A DNA stretch of 64,000 nt, from NCBI GenBank assembly GCA_039026375.1, contig JBCCML010000001.1:62001-126000 (forward strand). Reading direction: 5' to 3'. Under the pieces are notes generated by a model. That model searched no databases. It worked only from the letters and a program-made list of their open reading frames with translations, and was not told where the DNA came from. The position numbers and the translations under genes are program-made. This DNA is from Thermohalobaculum sp039026375. GTDB taxonomy: Bacteria > Pseudomonadota > Alphaproteobacteria > Rhodobacterales > Rhodobacteraceae. Position 1 is the stretch's first letter, and each line of letters begins with the position of its first letter. Positions 24,635 through 32,546 of the stretch are shown here, piece by piece.

Positions 24635-25999
24635 TCAGTCCTGGGAGAACCACTCCCTCAGACCGAGGTCATTACTAAAGGTCACAAAAACCATAAGCAA
24701 CAACAGAAGGGAGAGACCGACGACCGATCCCGCCTGAACGATACGGGCATCGGTGGGGCGCCGACGGATGGCTTCGACCAGGTAGAACATCAGATGGCCC
24801 CCATCCAAGACGGGAATGGGCAGCAGATTGAGAAACCCAATCGCTGTCGAGACGAAGGCGATGAAGCGTATGTAGTAGAGCAGCCCCGCCTCGGCCGCCT
24901 GGGTCGAGTGCTTGGCAATGCCGATGGGGCCGGACAGGTGCGCGCTGGTCGCACCGTCAAAGAGGATGCGACGAATATAGGTGACGGTGTCCGAGACGAT
25001 GGTCCAAACGCTCATCACGCCGACCTGGGCTGCATCCAGCACGCCCCGCGGCTCGGTCGAGGGTTCAAGCCCCAAGACCCGGCTCATCGAAATCCCCAGG
25101 AAGGGAATCGGTTTCAGTTCGCCGGTCACGGGATGTTCTCGCTCGCGCACGTCGGGCGTGACGCGGATGTCGCGCAGGCGTTCAGCGCGTTCAACCTGAA
25201 TGACGACTTCAGCGCCCAGCGGCAGTGCAGCGATGGCGCGTGAGACATCCTGGACCGTAACGATCTCCTGCCCGTCGATCTGGACCAGGATGTCACCGGG
25301 CACGAGGCCCGCAGCCACGGCAGCCCCTTCGACGGTGACCTCGGTAATCATCGGGCGCTGGTCGTAAAGGGTCGAGATCACGGTTTCGGTGCCGCCCCGT
25401 TCGACAACCGCCTCCAGCGTGGTGCCATGGGCCGCGGCCAAGGCCTCGACGATGTCGCCAAACTCAGCGACGTCGGCATCGCCCACGCGCAGCACGCGGT
25501 CACCTTCCTGGAAGCCGATCACCTGAGGGTCCAGATCGCCAATGCCGCCGATCACCGGCTCGACGCTGGCTTTGCCCACATAGAGCGCCAGGCCGAAGAA
25601 AATCACGATCGACAGGATGAAATTGGCCATGGGGCCCGCAATCACGGTCAGCGCGCGCCGCCCGACACTGGCGTTGTGAAAGGCGTATTTGCGATCTTCC
25701 GGCGGGATCTGTGCGTCGTCCACATGGCCCGCGCTGGAGGGGTCCATATCGCCCAGGAACTTGACGTATCCCCCCAGCGGCAGCATCGCCACCTGCCATT
25801 TCGTGCCGTACCGGTCGGTTCGGCTGAACAGCACGGTGCCCATGCCGATCGAGAACACCTCGGCCTTGATCCCGCACCAGCGTCCCACCATCAGGTGCCC
25901 AAGCTCGTGAATAAAGACCACGATCGACAGGACGATCAGGAAGGGTATCACCCAGAACAGCACCGGGCCGATCAGAGGGATCTGCTGCAGAAATTCCAT
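24635..25999 (-). CDS. rseP: Site-2 protease RseP (intramembrane zinc metalloprotease)
   Basis: RseP (454 residues) cleaves anti-sigma factors and signal peptide remnants within the inner membrane. The zinc motif HELGH lies in the first transmembrane segment (VVFIHELGHLMVGRW), and the second metal site is in LLPIPVLDGGHLMFYL. Two PDZ domains sit between (around EGDRVLRVGD and VPGDILVQIDGQE). The C-terminal helix precedes FSNDLGLREWF. It is located between dxr and bamA as usual. Confidence 0.95.
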   Translation of the reverse strand: MEFLQQIPLIGPVLFWVIPFLIVLSIVVFIHELGHLMVGRWCGIKAEVFSIGMGTVLFSRTDRYGTKWQVAMLPLGGYVKFLGDMDPSSAGHVDDAQIPPEDRKYAFHNASVGRRALTVIAGPMANFILSIVIFFGLALYVGKASVEPVIGGIGDLDPQVIGFQEGDRVLRVGDADVAEFGDIVEALAAAHGTTLEAVVERGGTETVISTLYDQRPMITEVTVEGAAVAAGLVPGDILVQIDGQEIVTVQDVSRAIAALPLGAEVVIQVERAERLRDIRVTPDVREREHPVTGELKPIPFLGISMSRVLGLEPSTEPRGVLDAAQVGVMSVWTIVSDTVTYIRRILFDGATSAHLSGPIGIAKHSTQAAEAGLLYYIRFIAFVSTAIGFLNLLPIPVLDGGHLMFYLVEAIRRRPTDARIVQAGSVVGLSLLLLLMVFVTFSNDLGLREWFSQD

Positions 26000-26069
26000 C
26001 GGGTCCTCTTTCGCGCGTCTTCCGGTCTGCGGTTTCGGGTTCGCGTTCTCTCAGGCGCTAGGTGACCCC

Positions 26070-27224
26070 TTAGGGCCGGGCAATCAAGTCACGCGCCACG
26101 CGGCGCGCCTGGGCATCTGCTGCCAACACATCGTCCAGTTGGCTGGCGCGCCCCGTACTACCTATAGATGAAATCGTGTCTTCAACAAGACGCGCCATGT
26201 CCAGAAAGCCGATCTGTCCCGCAATGAAACCATCCAGCGCGATCTCGTGCGCGGCGTTCATCACGCAGGGGGTCAGCCCACCCGCGGCCATCGCTTCGCG
26301 GGCCAGGCGCAGCGCGGGAAAGCGTTCCTCGTCCGGCGCCTCGAAGTCCAGCTTGGCCAGTGCTGCAAAATCCAGCCTGTCGACCGGCAGATCCGGGCGG
26401 TCGGGCCAGGCCAGCGCATAGCCGATGGCAACCCGCATATCGGATGGGCCCAGATGCGCCAGGATCGAGCCGTCGCCATACCCGATCATGGAATGGATGA
26501 TGGACTGAGGGTGGACCACCACTTCGATCTGGTCGGGCGTCACCTCGAACAGATGGCCCGCCTCGATCATCTCCAACGCCTTGTTGAACATCGATGCCGA
26601 ATCGATCGAGATCCGCGCGCCCATCGACCAGTTAGGGTGCGCCACGGCCTGTTTCGGGCTGGCCGCCGCCATCTGCTCCATCGACCACGTTCGGAACGGC
26701 CCGCCGGACGCTGTCAGCAACAAGCGCTCGATCGGGGTCGTCTCGTGCGCCACCAACTGAAAAATGGCGTTGTGTTCGCTGTCGACGGGCAACAAGCGCG
26801 CGCCGTGCGCCTTGATTTCGGCCAGGACCACGTCGCCCGCGGCCACCAGGCACTCCTTGTTGGCCAGCGCGATGGTGGCACCCTGGCGAATGGCGGCCAG
26901 CGTGGGCGCCAGGCCGGCGGCGCCGACAATCGCCGACATCACCCAATCGACGGGACGGGTGGCGGCCTCGACCAAAGCATCGGGGCCTGCGGCCGCCTCG
27001 ATCTCGGACCCGGACAGCGCCGCGCGCAGATCCTCCAGCCTTGCGGGGTCGGCGGTGACGGCGACCTCAGCCCCTAAGCGCCGCGCAGCATCCGCCAAAC
27101 CCTCGATATTGGCGTGGCCTGTGACGGCGACGGTGTGGAACTGCTCGGCGCCCAGTTTCTCGACGACATCGACCGTGTTCGCCCCAATCGAACCCGTGAC
27201 CCCCAGGATCGTGATCCGCTTCAC
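26070..27224 (-). CDS. dxr: 1-deoxy-D-xylulose 5-phosphate reductoisomerase
   Basis: Dxr (384 residues) converts DXP to MEP using NADPH, the first committed step of the MEP isoprenoid pathway. It starts MKRITILGVTGSIGANTVDVV (nucleotide-binding loop), followed by ANKECLVAAG, PVDSEHNAIFQ (metal site) and TASGGPFR, then HPNWSMGARISIDSASM and the flexible-loop region. I chose GTG at 27224, preceded by GGTGAGGGC, because the family begins at the glycine loop; TTG at 27245 would add seven atypical residues. ispD/ispF, further along the pathway, are at 54.2 kb. Confidence 0.95.
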   Translation of the reverse strand: MKRITILGVTGSIGANTVDVVEKLGAEQFHTVAVTGHANIEGLADAARRLGAEVAVTADPARLEDLRAALSGSEIEAAAGPDALVEAATRPVDWVMSAIVGAAGLAPTLAAIRQGATIALANKECLVAAGDVVLAEIKAHGARLLPVDSEHNAIFQLVAHETTPIERLLLTASGGPFRTWSMEQMAAASPKQAVAHPNWSMGARISIDSASMFNKALEMIEAGHLFEVTPDQIEVVVHPQSIIHSMIGYGDGSILAHLGPSDMRVAIGYALAWPDRPDLPVDRLDFAALAKLDFEAPDEERFPALRLAREAMAAGGLTPCVMNAAHEIALDGFIAGQIGFLDMARLVEDTISSIGSTGRASQLDDVLAADAQARRVARDLIARP

Positions 27225-27234
27225 CCCTGCGCCC

Positions 27235-28059
27235 TCACCAGACAAACACCGCTTCTCCGCGCCAGAAGGTGGCGCCGGCGGCTACGAGAACCGCTGCCAT
27301 ATGCCCGTCCAGCCGGTCGAGCAAGCCGCCATGGCCGGGAATCAGGGTGCCTGCGTCCTTGACACCAAAATGCCGCTTCAGCGCGCTTTCGCCCAGATCG
27401 CCTGCCTGGGCCAGCAGTGCAGCCACCGCGGAGACGGCGCACACGATGTGGAAGTAGGTGCCCGTGGTCAGCCACGAGAACACCCCGCCCACAAGGAAGG
27501 CCAACACCACGGCGCCGGCCAGTCCAGCCCAGGTTTTCTTGGGGCTGACCGCGGGCCAAAGCTTGGGTCCGCCGATGGTGCGCCCCGCGAAGTAGCCGCC
27601 CACATCTGCGGCAACAACAATCAGCGCGGCCCATAGGATGGAGAGGAAGCCATAGGGCGCCACGGCGCGCAGTTCCACGAATGCCAGCGCCGCGAAGCCA
27701 ATGTAAAAGGCACCCAGGAGCGCCCAGTGGATCAGACCCTGGCGCCCGGCCATCCTGTCCAGGATGCCGCCGATCAGGGTCAGCGTGATCAACAGGAATG
27801 TGGCAATCTGCCAGTCAGCGGCCCACGCCGAGATCGGCGCCTGCGCGACCGCGGCGATGTAGGCAGCACCCTGGATCAGCGGCAGGTCCGCCCCCGCTGT
27901 GATGCGGCGCCATTCGGCCATCATTAGCCCAGCGGCCAAAGCAGCCAAACCGGCAATCCAGATCCCGCCTAGCCAGATACAGGTCAGTGCGACGACGGCG
28001 ACAGCAACGCCCCAGATGAGGCGCGTGCGCAAGTCCTGAAAGCGCCCGGCCACCGTCAA
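27235..28059 (-). CDS. cdsA: Phosphatidate cytidylyltransferase
   Basis: CdsA (~274 residues) makes CDP-diacylglycerol from CTP and phosphatidate for phospholipid synthesis. It has about seven to eight transmembrane helices, and the C-terminal signature with SPKKTWAGLAGAVV, AQAGDLGESALKRHFGVKD and LIPGHGGLLDRLDG (catalytic Asp residues). The start is uncertain: TTG at 28059 or GTG at 28053, because no ATG is available. The ~65 bp upstream contain repeated TGACGG hexamers. It overlaps no neighbour but ends 10 bp before dxr. Confidence 0.93.
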   Translation of the reverse strand: MTVAGRFQDLRTRLIWGVAVAVVALTCIWLGGIWIAGLAALAAGLMMAEWRRITAGADLPLIQGAAYIAAVAQAPISAWAADWQIATFLLITLTLIGGILDRMAGRQGLIHWALLGAFYIGFAALAFVELRAVAPYGFLSILWAALIVVAADVGGYFAGRTIGGPKLWPAVSPKKTWAGLAGAVVLAFLVGGVFSWLTTGTYFHIVCAVSAVAALLAQAGDLGESALKRHFGVKDAGTLIPGHGGLLDRLDGHMAAVLVAAGATFWRGEAVFVW

Positions 28060-28118
28060 CGTTACATCACCCTGCCGTCACCGCCGCGTCATCCCGTCAC
28101 CGTACCCCGTCACCGTCA
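28053..28118 (-). repeat. Repeated TGACGG hexamers between uppS and cdsA
   Basis: On the minus strand TGACGG occurs five times in 66 bp (plus-strand CCGTCA at 28053, 28075, 28094, 28107 and 28113) with one TGACGC variant at 28086. Many copies read GTGACGG, so overlapping TGA stops and GTG starts are present between the uppS stop and the cdsA start. The same hexamer is the core of the trpC-moaC repeat. Confidence 0.6.
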
Positions 28119-28122
28119 CCCT

Positions 28123-28845
28123 TCAGCGTGCCGAGACGGCTCCGAACCGGCGCTCCCGTCTGCCAAAGGCGCCGACGATCTCGGCCAAGCGGTCAGCCGA
28201 AAAGTCAGGCCAGCACTCGTCAATGAAGGCGTATTCGGCATAGGCCGATTGCCAGAGCAGAAAGTTCGAAATGCGGTGCTCGCCCGAGGTGCGGATCACC
28301 AGGTCCGGATCGGGCAATCCTGCGGTCATCATTGCGCCAGAAATCGCGTCCTGATCGATGTCATCAGCCGTCAAGCGCCCGGCCTCGACCTCGCCCGCCA
28401 AATAGCGCATGGCATCCGTCATCTCGGCCCGCGAACCGTAGGACAGTGCCAGTTGCAACGTCATGCGGGTGTTCTCGGCGGTCCGCGCCTCCATCATCTC
28501 GATCAGCTTCTGCAGGTTCTTGGGCAGGATCGAGCGGTCGCCGATAAACCTGACCCGCACGTTTTCTGCGTCCAGCCCGTCCACTTCGCGCGCGATATAG
28601 CGGCGAAACAGGCTCATCAGCACTTTGACTTCATAGCCCGGACGGTTCCAGTTCTCGGTCGAGAATGCGAACAGCGTCAGCACCTGGATCCCAAGATCAG
28701 GCGCTACGTCAACGATTTCACGCACACGCTCGGCCCCGCGATGGTGGCCAAACGTACGAGGGCGGCCGCGACGGACAGCCCAGCGCCCATTCCCGTCCAT
28801 AATGATCGCCACATGGCGCGGCGAGTTTTCAGTCTGCGCAGTCAT
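28123..28845 (-). CDS. uppS: Isoprenyl (undecaprenyl diphosphate) synthase
   Basis: UppS (240 residues) adds isopentenyl units to farnesyl diphosphate in cis, making the lipid carrier for peptidoglycan and O-antigen. The catalytic motif HVAIIMDGNGRWA is at the N-terminus, followed by GHHRGAERVREIV, FAFSTENWNRP, and the late DLVIRTSGEHRISNFLLWQ and YAEYAFIDECWPDF. ATG at 28845 is preceded by GGGAGCAG; the frame runs 55 codons further upstream without homology and I exclude that part. Together with Dxr upstream in the pathway it supplies envelope biogenesis. Confidence 0.96.
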   Translation of the reverse strand: MTAQTENSPRHVAIIMDGNGRWAVRRGRPRTFGHHRGAERVREIVDVAPDLGIQVLTLFAFSTENWNRPGYEVKVLMSLFRRYIAREVDGLDAENVRVRFIGDRSILPKNLQKLIEMMEARTAENTRMTLQLALSYGSRAEMTDAMRYLAGEVEAGRLTADDIDQDAISGAMMTAGLPDPDLVIRTSGEHRISNFLLWQSAYAEYAFIDECWPDFSADRLAEIVGAFGRRERRFGAVSAR

Positions 28846-29060
28846 CTGCTCCCTGCCCGATTTATCAGCGCCCCCGCCCGCACCGATCACCGTGTTCGAT
28901 CTGCTTACCAGATCCGTTTCGTTTTGTCTGAACCGTCTTTCAGGTTCGTTGATTTTGTTCGCTCGTCTATTTGCCTGTTTTGCCGAGGGCCCTTCGCCTA
29001 AAGCGAACACCGCGCCTATCCGGGTTACTGGTACCGTGGCGCCGTCGTCTGACCAGACGA

Positions 29061-29627
29061 TCAGACCTGCATGATCTCTTCCTGTTTTGCCTCCAGCGCG
29101 GCGTCGACTTTGGTGATCGCCGCGTCGGTCAGTTCCTGAATCTCGTCACTGTAGAGCTTCTGCTCATCCTCGGACATGCCCGCGCCTTTGGCCTTCTTAA
29201 CCTGGTCCATGCCGTCGCGGCGCACGTTCCGGATAGCGACGCGCGCATTCTCGGCATAGGTGCCGGCCACCTTGCTCAATTCGCGGCGGCGTTCCTCGTT
29301 CAGCTCGGGGATCGGCAGGCGCAGGATGGTGCCGTCGACCACCGGGTTGATCCCCAGGCCCGAGGATCGGATCGCCTTGTCGACGGCGCCGACCAGCGTC
29401 TTGTCCCAGACATTCAGCGTGACCATGCGCGGTTCGGGCACATTCACCGTACCCACCTGGTTGATCGGCATCGGCGCGCCATAGGCTTCGACCGTGATCG
29501 CATCCAGCATGTTGGCCGAGGCCCGGCCCGTGCGCAGCGAGGCAAAGTCCTGTTTCAGCGAGCCCAGCGCGCCGTCCATCCGGCGCTCCAGATCGTCCAG
29601 ATCCACCTCTTCAATCTCGTCACTCAT
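29061..29627 (-). CDS. frr: Ribosome recycling factor
   Basis: Frr (188 residues) splits post-termination ribosomes with EF-G. The sequence is typical: DLERRMDGALGSLKQDFASL, RTGRASANMLD, GAPMPINQVGTVNVPEPR with MVTLNVWDK, LNEERRRELSKVAGTYAE and VAIRNVRRDGMDQVKKAK. It follows pyrH after 12 bp and precedes uppS by a 215-bp gap in which I see no further gene. Confidence 0.97.
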   Translation of the reverse strand: MSDEIEEVDLDDLERRMDGALGSLKQDFASLRTGRASANMLDAITVEAYGAPMPINQVGTVNVPEPRMVTLNVWDKTLVGAVDKAIRSSGLGINPVVDGTILRLPIPELNEERRRELSKVAGTYAENARVAIRNVRRDGMDQVKKAKGAGMSEDEQKLYSDEIQELTDAAITKVDAALEAKQEEIMQV

Positions 29628-29639
29628 CGCCTGTCGTCC

Positions 29640-30416
29640 TCACGCATTCGGCCCGGGACCGCCGACCAGCGTATAGCGCCCACGGCCGAACATCACCTCG
29701 GTCATCGCACCGGGCTCATGTAACGAAAATACCACGATTGGCAAATCGTTGTCCCGTGCCAGGGCAATGGCCGAAGCGTCCATGACTTTCAGATCCTTGG
29801 TCAGCACTTCGTTGTAGCTGACATGCGCATAGCGCACTGCATCAGGGTTGGTTTTCGGGTCGCTGTCATAGACGCCGTCGACCTGAGTGCCCTTGAACAG
29901 CGCATCGCAGGCCATCTCGTTGGCGCGCAGCGTCGCCGCCGTGTCGGTGGTGAAATAGGGATTGCCCGTCCCGGCGGCGAAGATCACAACGCGCCCCTTC
30001 TCCAGATGGCGGATCGCGCGGCGGCGGATATAGGGCTCGCACATCGAGGCCATGGGGATCGCTGACTGCACCCGCGTCTCGACACCGATCTGCTCCAGCG
30101 CGCCCTGCATGCCCAGCGCGTTCATCACGGTCGCCAGCATGCCCATGTAGTCGGCCTGGGTGCGGTCCATCCCCTGCGCAGCACCCGAGAGACCACGGAA
30201 GATGTTGCCCCCGCCGATCACCAGACAGATCTGAAACTCCAGGTCATGAGCCTTCTTAACCTCCTCGGCGATGCGCTGCATCGTCGGCGGGTGCAGGCCG
30301 TAGCCTTGTTCGCCCATCAGCGCTTCGCCGGAGATCTTCAAAAGGACACGTTTGAAGGCGGGAGAGGTATCGTCGGAACCGGTCGGGGAGGGGGCGACTT
30401 CTGCTGGTTCGGACAT
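29640..30416 (-). CDS. pyrH: Uridylate kinase
   Basis: PyrH (258 residues) phosphorylates UMP to UDP. Amino acid kinase fold motifs are FKRVLLKISGEALMGEQGYG, LVIGGGNIFRGL, MDRTQADYMGMLATVMNAL, AAGTGNPYFTTDTAATLRA and VDGVYDSDPK. An N-terminal extension of ~20 residues (PAEVAPSPTGSDDTS) precedes the kinase core, a common feature in Rhodobacterales. It heads the pyrH-frr-uppS-cdsA-dxr run; tsf and rpsB, frequent upstream neighbours, are not in the window on this side. A hairpin-rich 158-bp gap separates it from the DUF2059 gene. Confidence 0.96.
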   Translation of the reverse strand: MSEPAEVAPSPTGSDDTSPAFKRVLLKISGEALMGEQGYGLHPPTMQRIAEEVKKAHDLEFQICLVIGGGNIFRGLSGAAQGMDRTQADYMGMLATVMNALGMQGALEQIGVETRVQSAIPMASMCEPYIRRRAIRHLEKGRVVIFAAGTGNPYFTTDTAATLRANEMACDALFKGTQVDGVYDSDPKTNPDAVRYAHVSYNEVLTKDLKVMDASAIALARDNDLPIVVFSLHEPGAMTEVMFGRGRYTLVGGPGPNA

Positions 30417-30574
30417 CTAAGGCTCCCTCACACGCGACTGGTGGGGTTATGACCGACAGGCCCGCCGGGCGCAACCCGAAGGGCCGCGCGACGGGGGGCC
30501 AATTTCGCTGTGTTTCCTGTGCAGGACCGGTTCCTTGGGGTCAGACACTTTCTGTGGTGCTGACGTCCCCGCCA

Positions 30575-31447
30575 TCAGGTCCGACGCGCACCGGTCAGCT
30601 GCATCAACTCGTGGCCGAAATCGCGCATGTTTTGGACCAGGAAGAATTGCAGCGCCTTCACTGTTACTTCGTAGAAACTCTCGACCGGCTCGGTCTCGAG
30701 GAAGGCGATGTATTCCTCCAGCTCCGCCAACGTCAGCGCGCCATACGTCACGGCGGTCAGCGCGTTGATGAAGCGGATCGCCTCCGCCCGGATCTGGGGC
30801 TCCAGGCTGTTGACGATCGCCAGGATCTCGTCGTCGGACAGGGCGCGCGGCAGATCAGGCGAGCCCATGGCGCCCGACAGCAACGCATAGGCGACGTTCA
30901 TGCCGAAAATCACGCTGAGATCGACGGAGTTGGTCGAGGTCACGAACCGCTGGTAAAGCGCTACCCGCGGATCCCCGTCTTCCTCCAACGCCCGGTAAAG
31001 CGCCCCGCCCCGCGCCACGACGGTGTCGTAGTCGATGGCGGCTGCTTCGGTCTCCAGCTGCGTGGCCCGAAGGCCGACCTCCGTCTCCAGGCCCGCGATC
31101 ACGGTGTCCATATCCTCGGGCGTCATGCCCGTGGCCAACGCGCCCAGCAGCATCCGGCGCATCTTGTCGGTGCCGAAATACGTCTCGATCAGCAGGTCGA
31201 CCTCGGTCCCCATCCCGCGATCGCTGACCCACCCCTCCTGGATGGCATCGGATAGATCGCCGGGCAGGCTCTCGACCACCGCTTCCATGCCCGAAATGTC
31301 GTAGAGGCGTTGGGCCCGTTCCTGGTCGGCATGGGCCGTCCCGGTCAGCATGACGGCCAGAAGGCACATCCCCAGCACCACGCGAGCCAGCCAGCCCCAA
31401 AGGTCTTGGTCAACAGTCGGCACGGACCGCCCCATCAGACCCGTCAT
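30575..31447 (-). CDS. DUF2059 domain secreted protein
   Basis: The 290-residue protein carries a hydrophobic export segment (ARVVLGMCLLAVMLTGTAHA, ~19-40) and then an all-helical region. The region with LIETYFGTDKMRRMLLGALATG and a late TLAELEEYIAFLETEPVESFYEV fits DUF2059 proteins, which are periplasmic and of unknown function. ATG at 31447 follows a perfect AGGAGG; another in-frame ATG at 31477 overlaps the aminotransferase stop as ATGA and would add ten residues. The link to the upstream aminotransferase suggests co-transcription. Confidence 0.72.
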   Translation of the reverse strand: MTGLMGRSVPTVDQDLWGWLARVVLGMCLLAVMLTGTAHADQERAQRLYDISGMEAVVESLPGDLSDAIQEGWVSDRGMGTEVDLLIETYFGTDKMRRMLLGALATGMTPEDMDTVIAGLETEVGLRATQLETEAAAIDYDTVVARGGALYRALEEDGDPRVALYQRFVTSTNSVDLSVIFGMNVAYALLSGAMGSPDLPRALSDDEILAIVNSLEPQIRAEAIRFINALTAVTYGALTLAELEEYIAFLETEPVESFYEVTVKALQFFLVQNMRDFGHELMQLTGARRT

Positions 31448-31473
31448 CTCGTCCTCCTCAGATCGTCCGGTGA

Positions 31474-32397
31474 TCATGCCGTAATTGCTTCCCCGGCATA
31501 GCTGATTTCCTGGCGGTATTGCGGGCTTTCCATCCACTGAAAGTAGCGCTTGCGCAGGCGCGCCGCGACCGGCCCCGGCGCCCCGTTCGAGAAGACGCGG
31601 TCATCGACCTTGGTGATTGGCACCACGCCCCCGCCCGAGGTCGACAGGAACACCTCGTCCGCCTGCAAGAACTCCTCCAGCGGCAGGGGGCGTTCCTCGG
31701 TCTCGATCCCGTCGACGGCTGCCATCTCGATCACGGTGCGCCGGGTGATCCCGTGCAGCACCCCGTGATGCGAGGTCACCATGCGATCGCCCTTCAGGGC
31801 AAAGGCGTTGAAGCCCGGCCCCTCGGTCACGTTGCCCTGGTGGTCCAGCAGCAGGACCGTCTCGTAGCCATGGTCTTTCGCCTCGAACAGCCCGGCCGTC
31901 ATGTCGCCCCAATGGTAGTTCTTGGCGCGGGGGTCGACGCTATCCTCAGGGATGCGGCGCACGTCCTTGGCGATCCAGACGCTGGCGCCCTGGTCGGCCA
32001 CGTCCGGTTTGATCACGTGGATGTAGGGCACGCACCAGGCGTAGAAATGGTTGGCGCATTCTCGGGGGTCGCGGATTCCCGGGATCAGCGGTTGCCCGCG
32101 CGAGCAGACCATCGCCACATAGCTGTCGCGCAGGCCGCTGGCTGCGACCAGCCGGTGGAGGATCTCGCGAATATCCTCGCGGCCCAGCCCGGGGTCCAGC
32201 CGCATCGCGGCCATCGAGGCCATGAACCGATCGAGGTAGTCGTCCAACCGGAAGAAGCCGCCCTTCCAGACACCCACCACATCATAGGTGATGTCGGACC
32301 GCGTAACGCCCCAGTCATTCAACTGCAGACCGGCAGAGGTCAGGGGCATGATCTCGCCCTTCATCCACGCAGCCCCTTTGCTCAGGTCGTCGGTCAT
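31474..32397 (-). CDS. Class IV PLP aminotransferase, (R)-amine transaminase-like
   Basis: The 307-residue enzyme has the fold type IV pattern: SDITYDVVGVWKGGFFRLDD near the N-terminus, catalytic Lys ~159 in RAKNYHWGDM, the PLP-phosphate region GNVTEGPGFNAFAL, ITRRTVIEMA and the C-terminal ADEVFLSTSGGGVVPIT. Together the motifs are closest, from memory, to (R)-selective amine transaminases and branched-chain/D-amino acid aminotransferases; substrate cannot be fixed. The upstream region has a CATACGC array shared with trpC. It ends overlapping an in-frame ATG of the DUF2059 gene. Confidence 0.78.
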   Translation of the reverse strand: MTDDLSKGAAWMKGEIMPLTSAGLQLNDWGVTRSDITYDVVGVWKGGFFRLDDYLDRFMASMAAMRLDPGLGREDIREILHRLVAASGLRDSYVAMVCSRGQPLIPGIRDPRECANHFYAWCVPYIHVIKPDVADQGASVWIAKDVRRIPEDSVDPRAKNYHWGDMTAGLFEAKDHGYETVLLLDHQGNVTEGPGFNAFALKGDRMVTSHHGVLHGITRRTVIEMAAVDGIETEERPLPLEEFLQADEVFLSTSGGGVVPITKVDDRVFSNGAPGPVAARLRKRYFQWMESPQYRQEISYAGEAITA

Positions 32398-32442
32398 CGC
32401 AAATCTCCACCTTTTGTTAATCCAGCGACTTTGCGCGGCACA

Positions 32443-32476
32443 TTTGGCATACGCAAATCATACGCAAATCATACAG
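32443..32476. repeat. CATACGC array upstream of the class IV aminotransferase
   Basis: CATACGC starts at 32448 and 32459 with a degenerate CATACAG at 32470, an 11-bp period. The 23 bp at 32443-32465 are identical to 7761-7783 before trpC. The site lies ~50-80 bp upstream of the aminotransferase ATG. It also contains an ATTTG-N7-CAAAT inverted repeat. Confidence 0.68.
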
Positions 32477-32510
32477 CCGTTTTGACAGCGCCAAGGGGGC
32501 CGCCACCTTA

Positions 32511-32546
32511 TAGGGCACGGTCTAGGGCACAGCCTAGGGAACAACC
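32511..32546 (-). repeat. 12-bp tandem repeat over the stop codon of the enolase-superfamily gene
   Basis: TAGGGCACGGTC, TAGGGCACAGCC and TAGGGAACAACC follow each other at 32511, 32523 and 32535. On the minus strand each unit carries a CCCTA, so the gene's TAG is followed 12 bases later by a second in-frame TAG. The repeat is visible; its role, if any, is unknown. Confidence 0.65.

Noticed and set aside
28846..29010. Extra 55 N-terminal codons for UppS
   Set aside because: The catalytic motif lies right after the internal ATG with a good SD; upstream codons have no homology.
30530..30560. GGGGTCAGAC-like sequence resembling a transposon-associated repeat
   Set aside because: Only a short match, no inverted partner of useful length and no transposase nearby.
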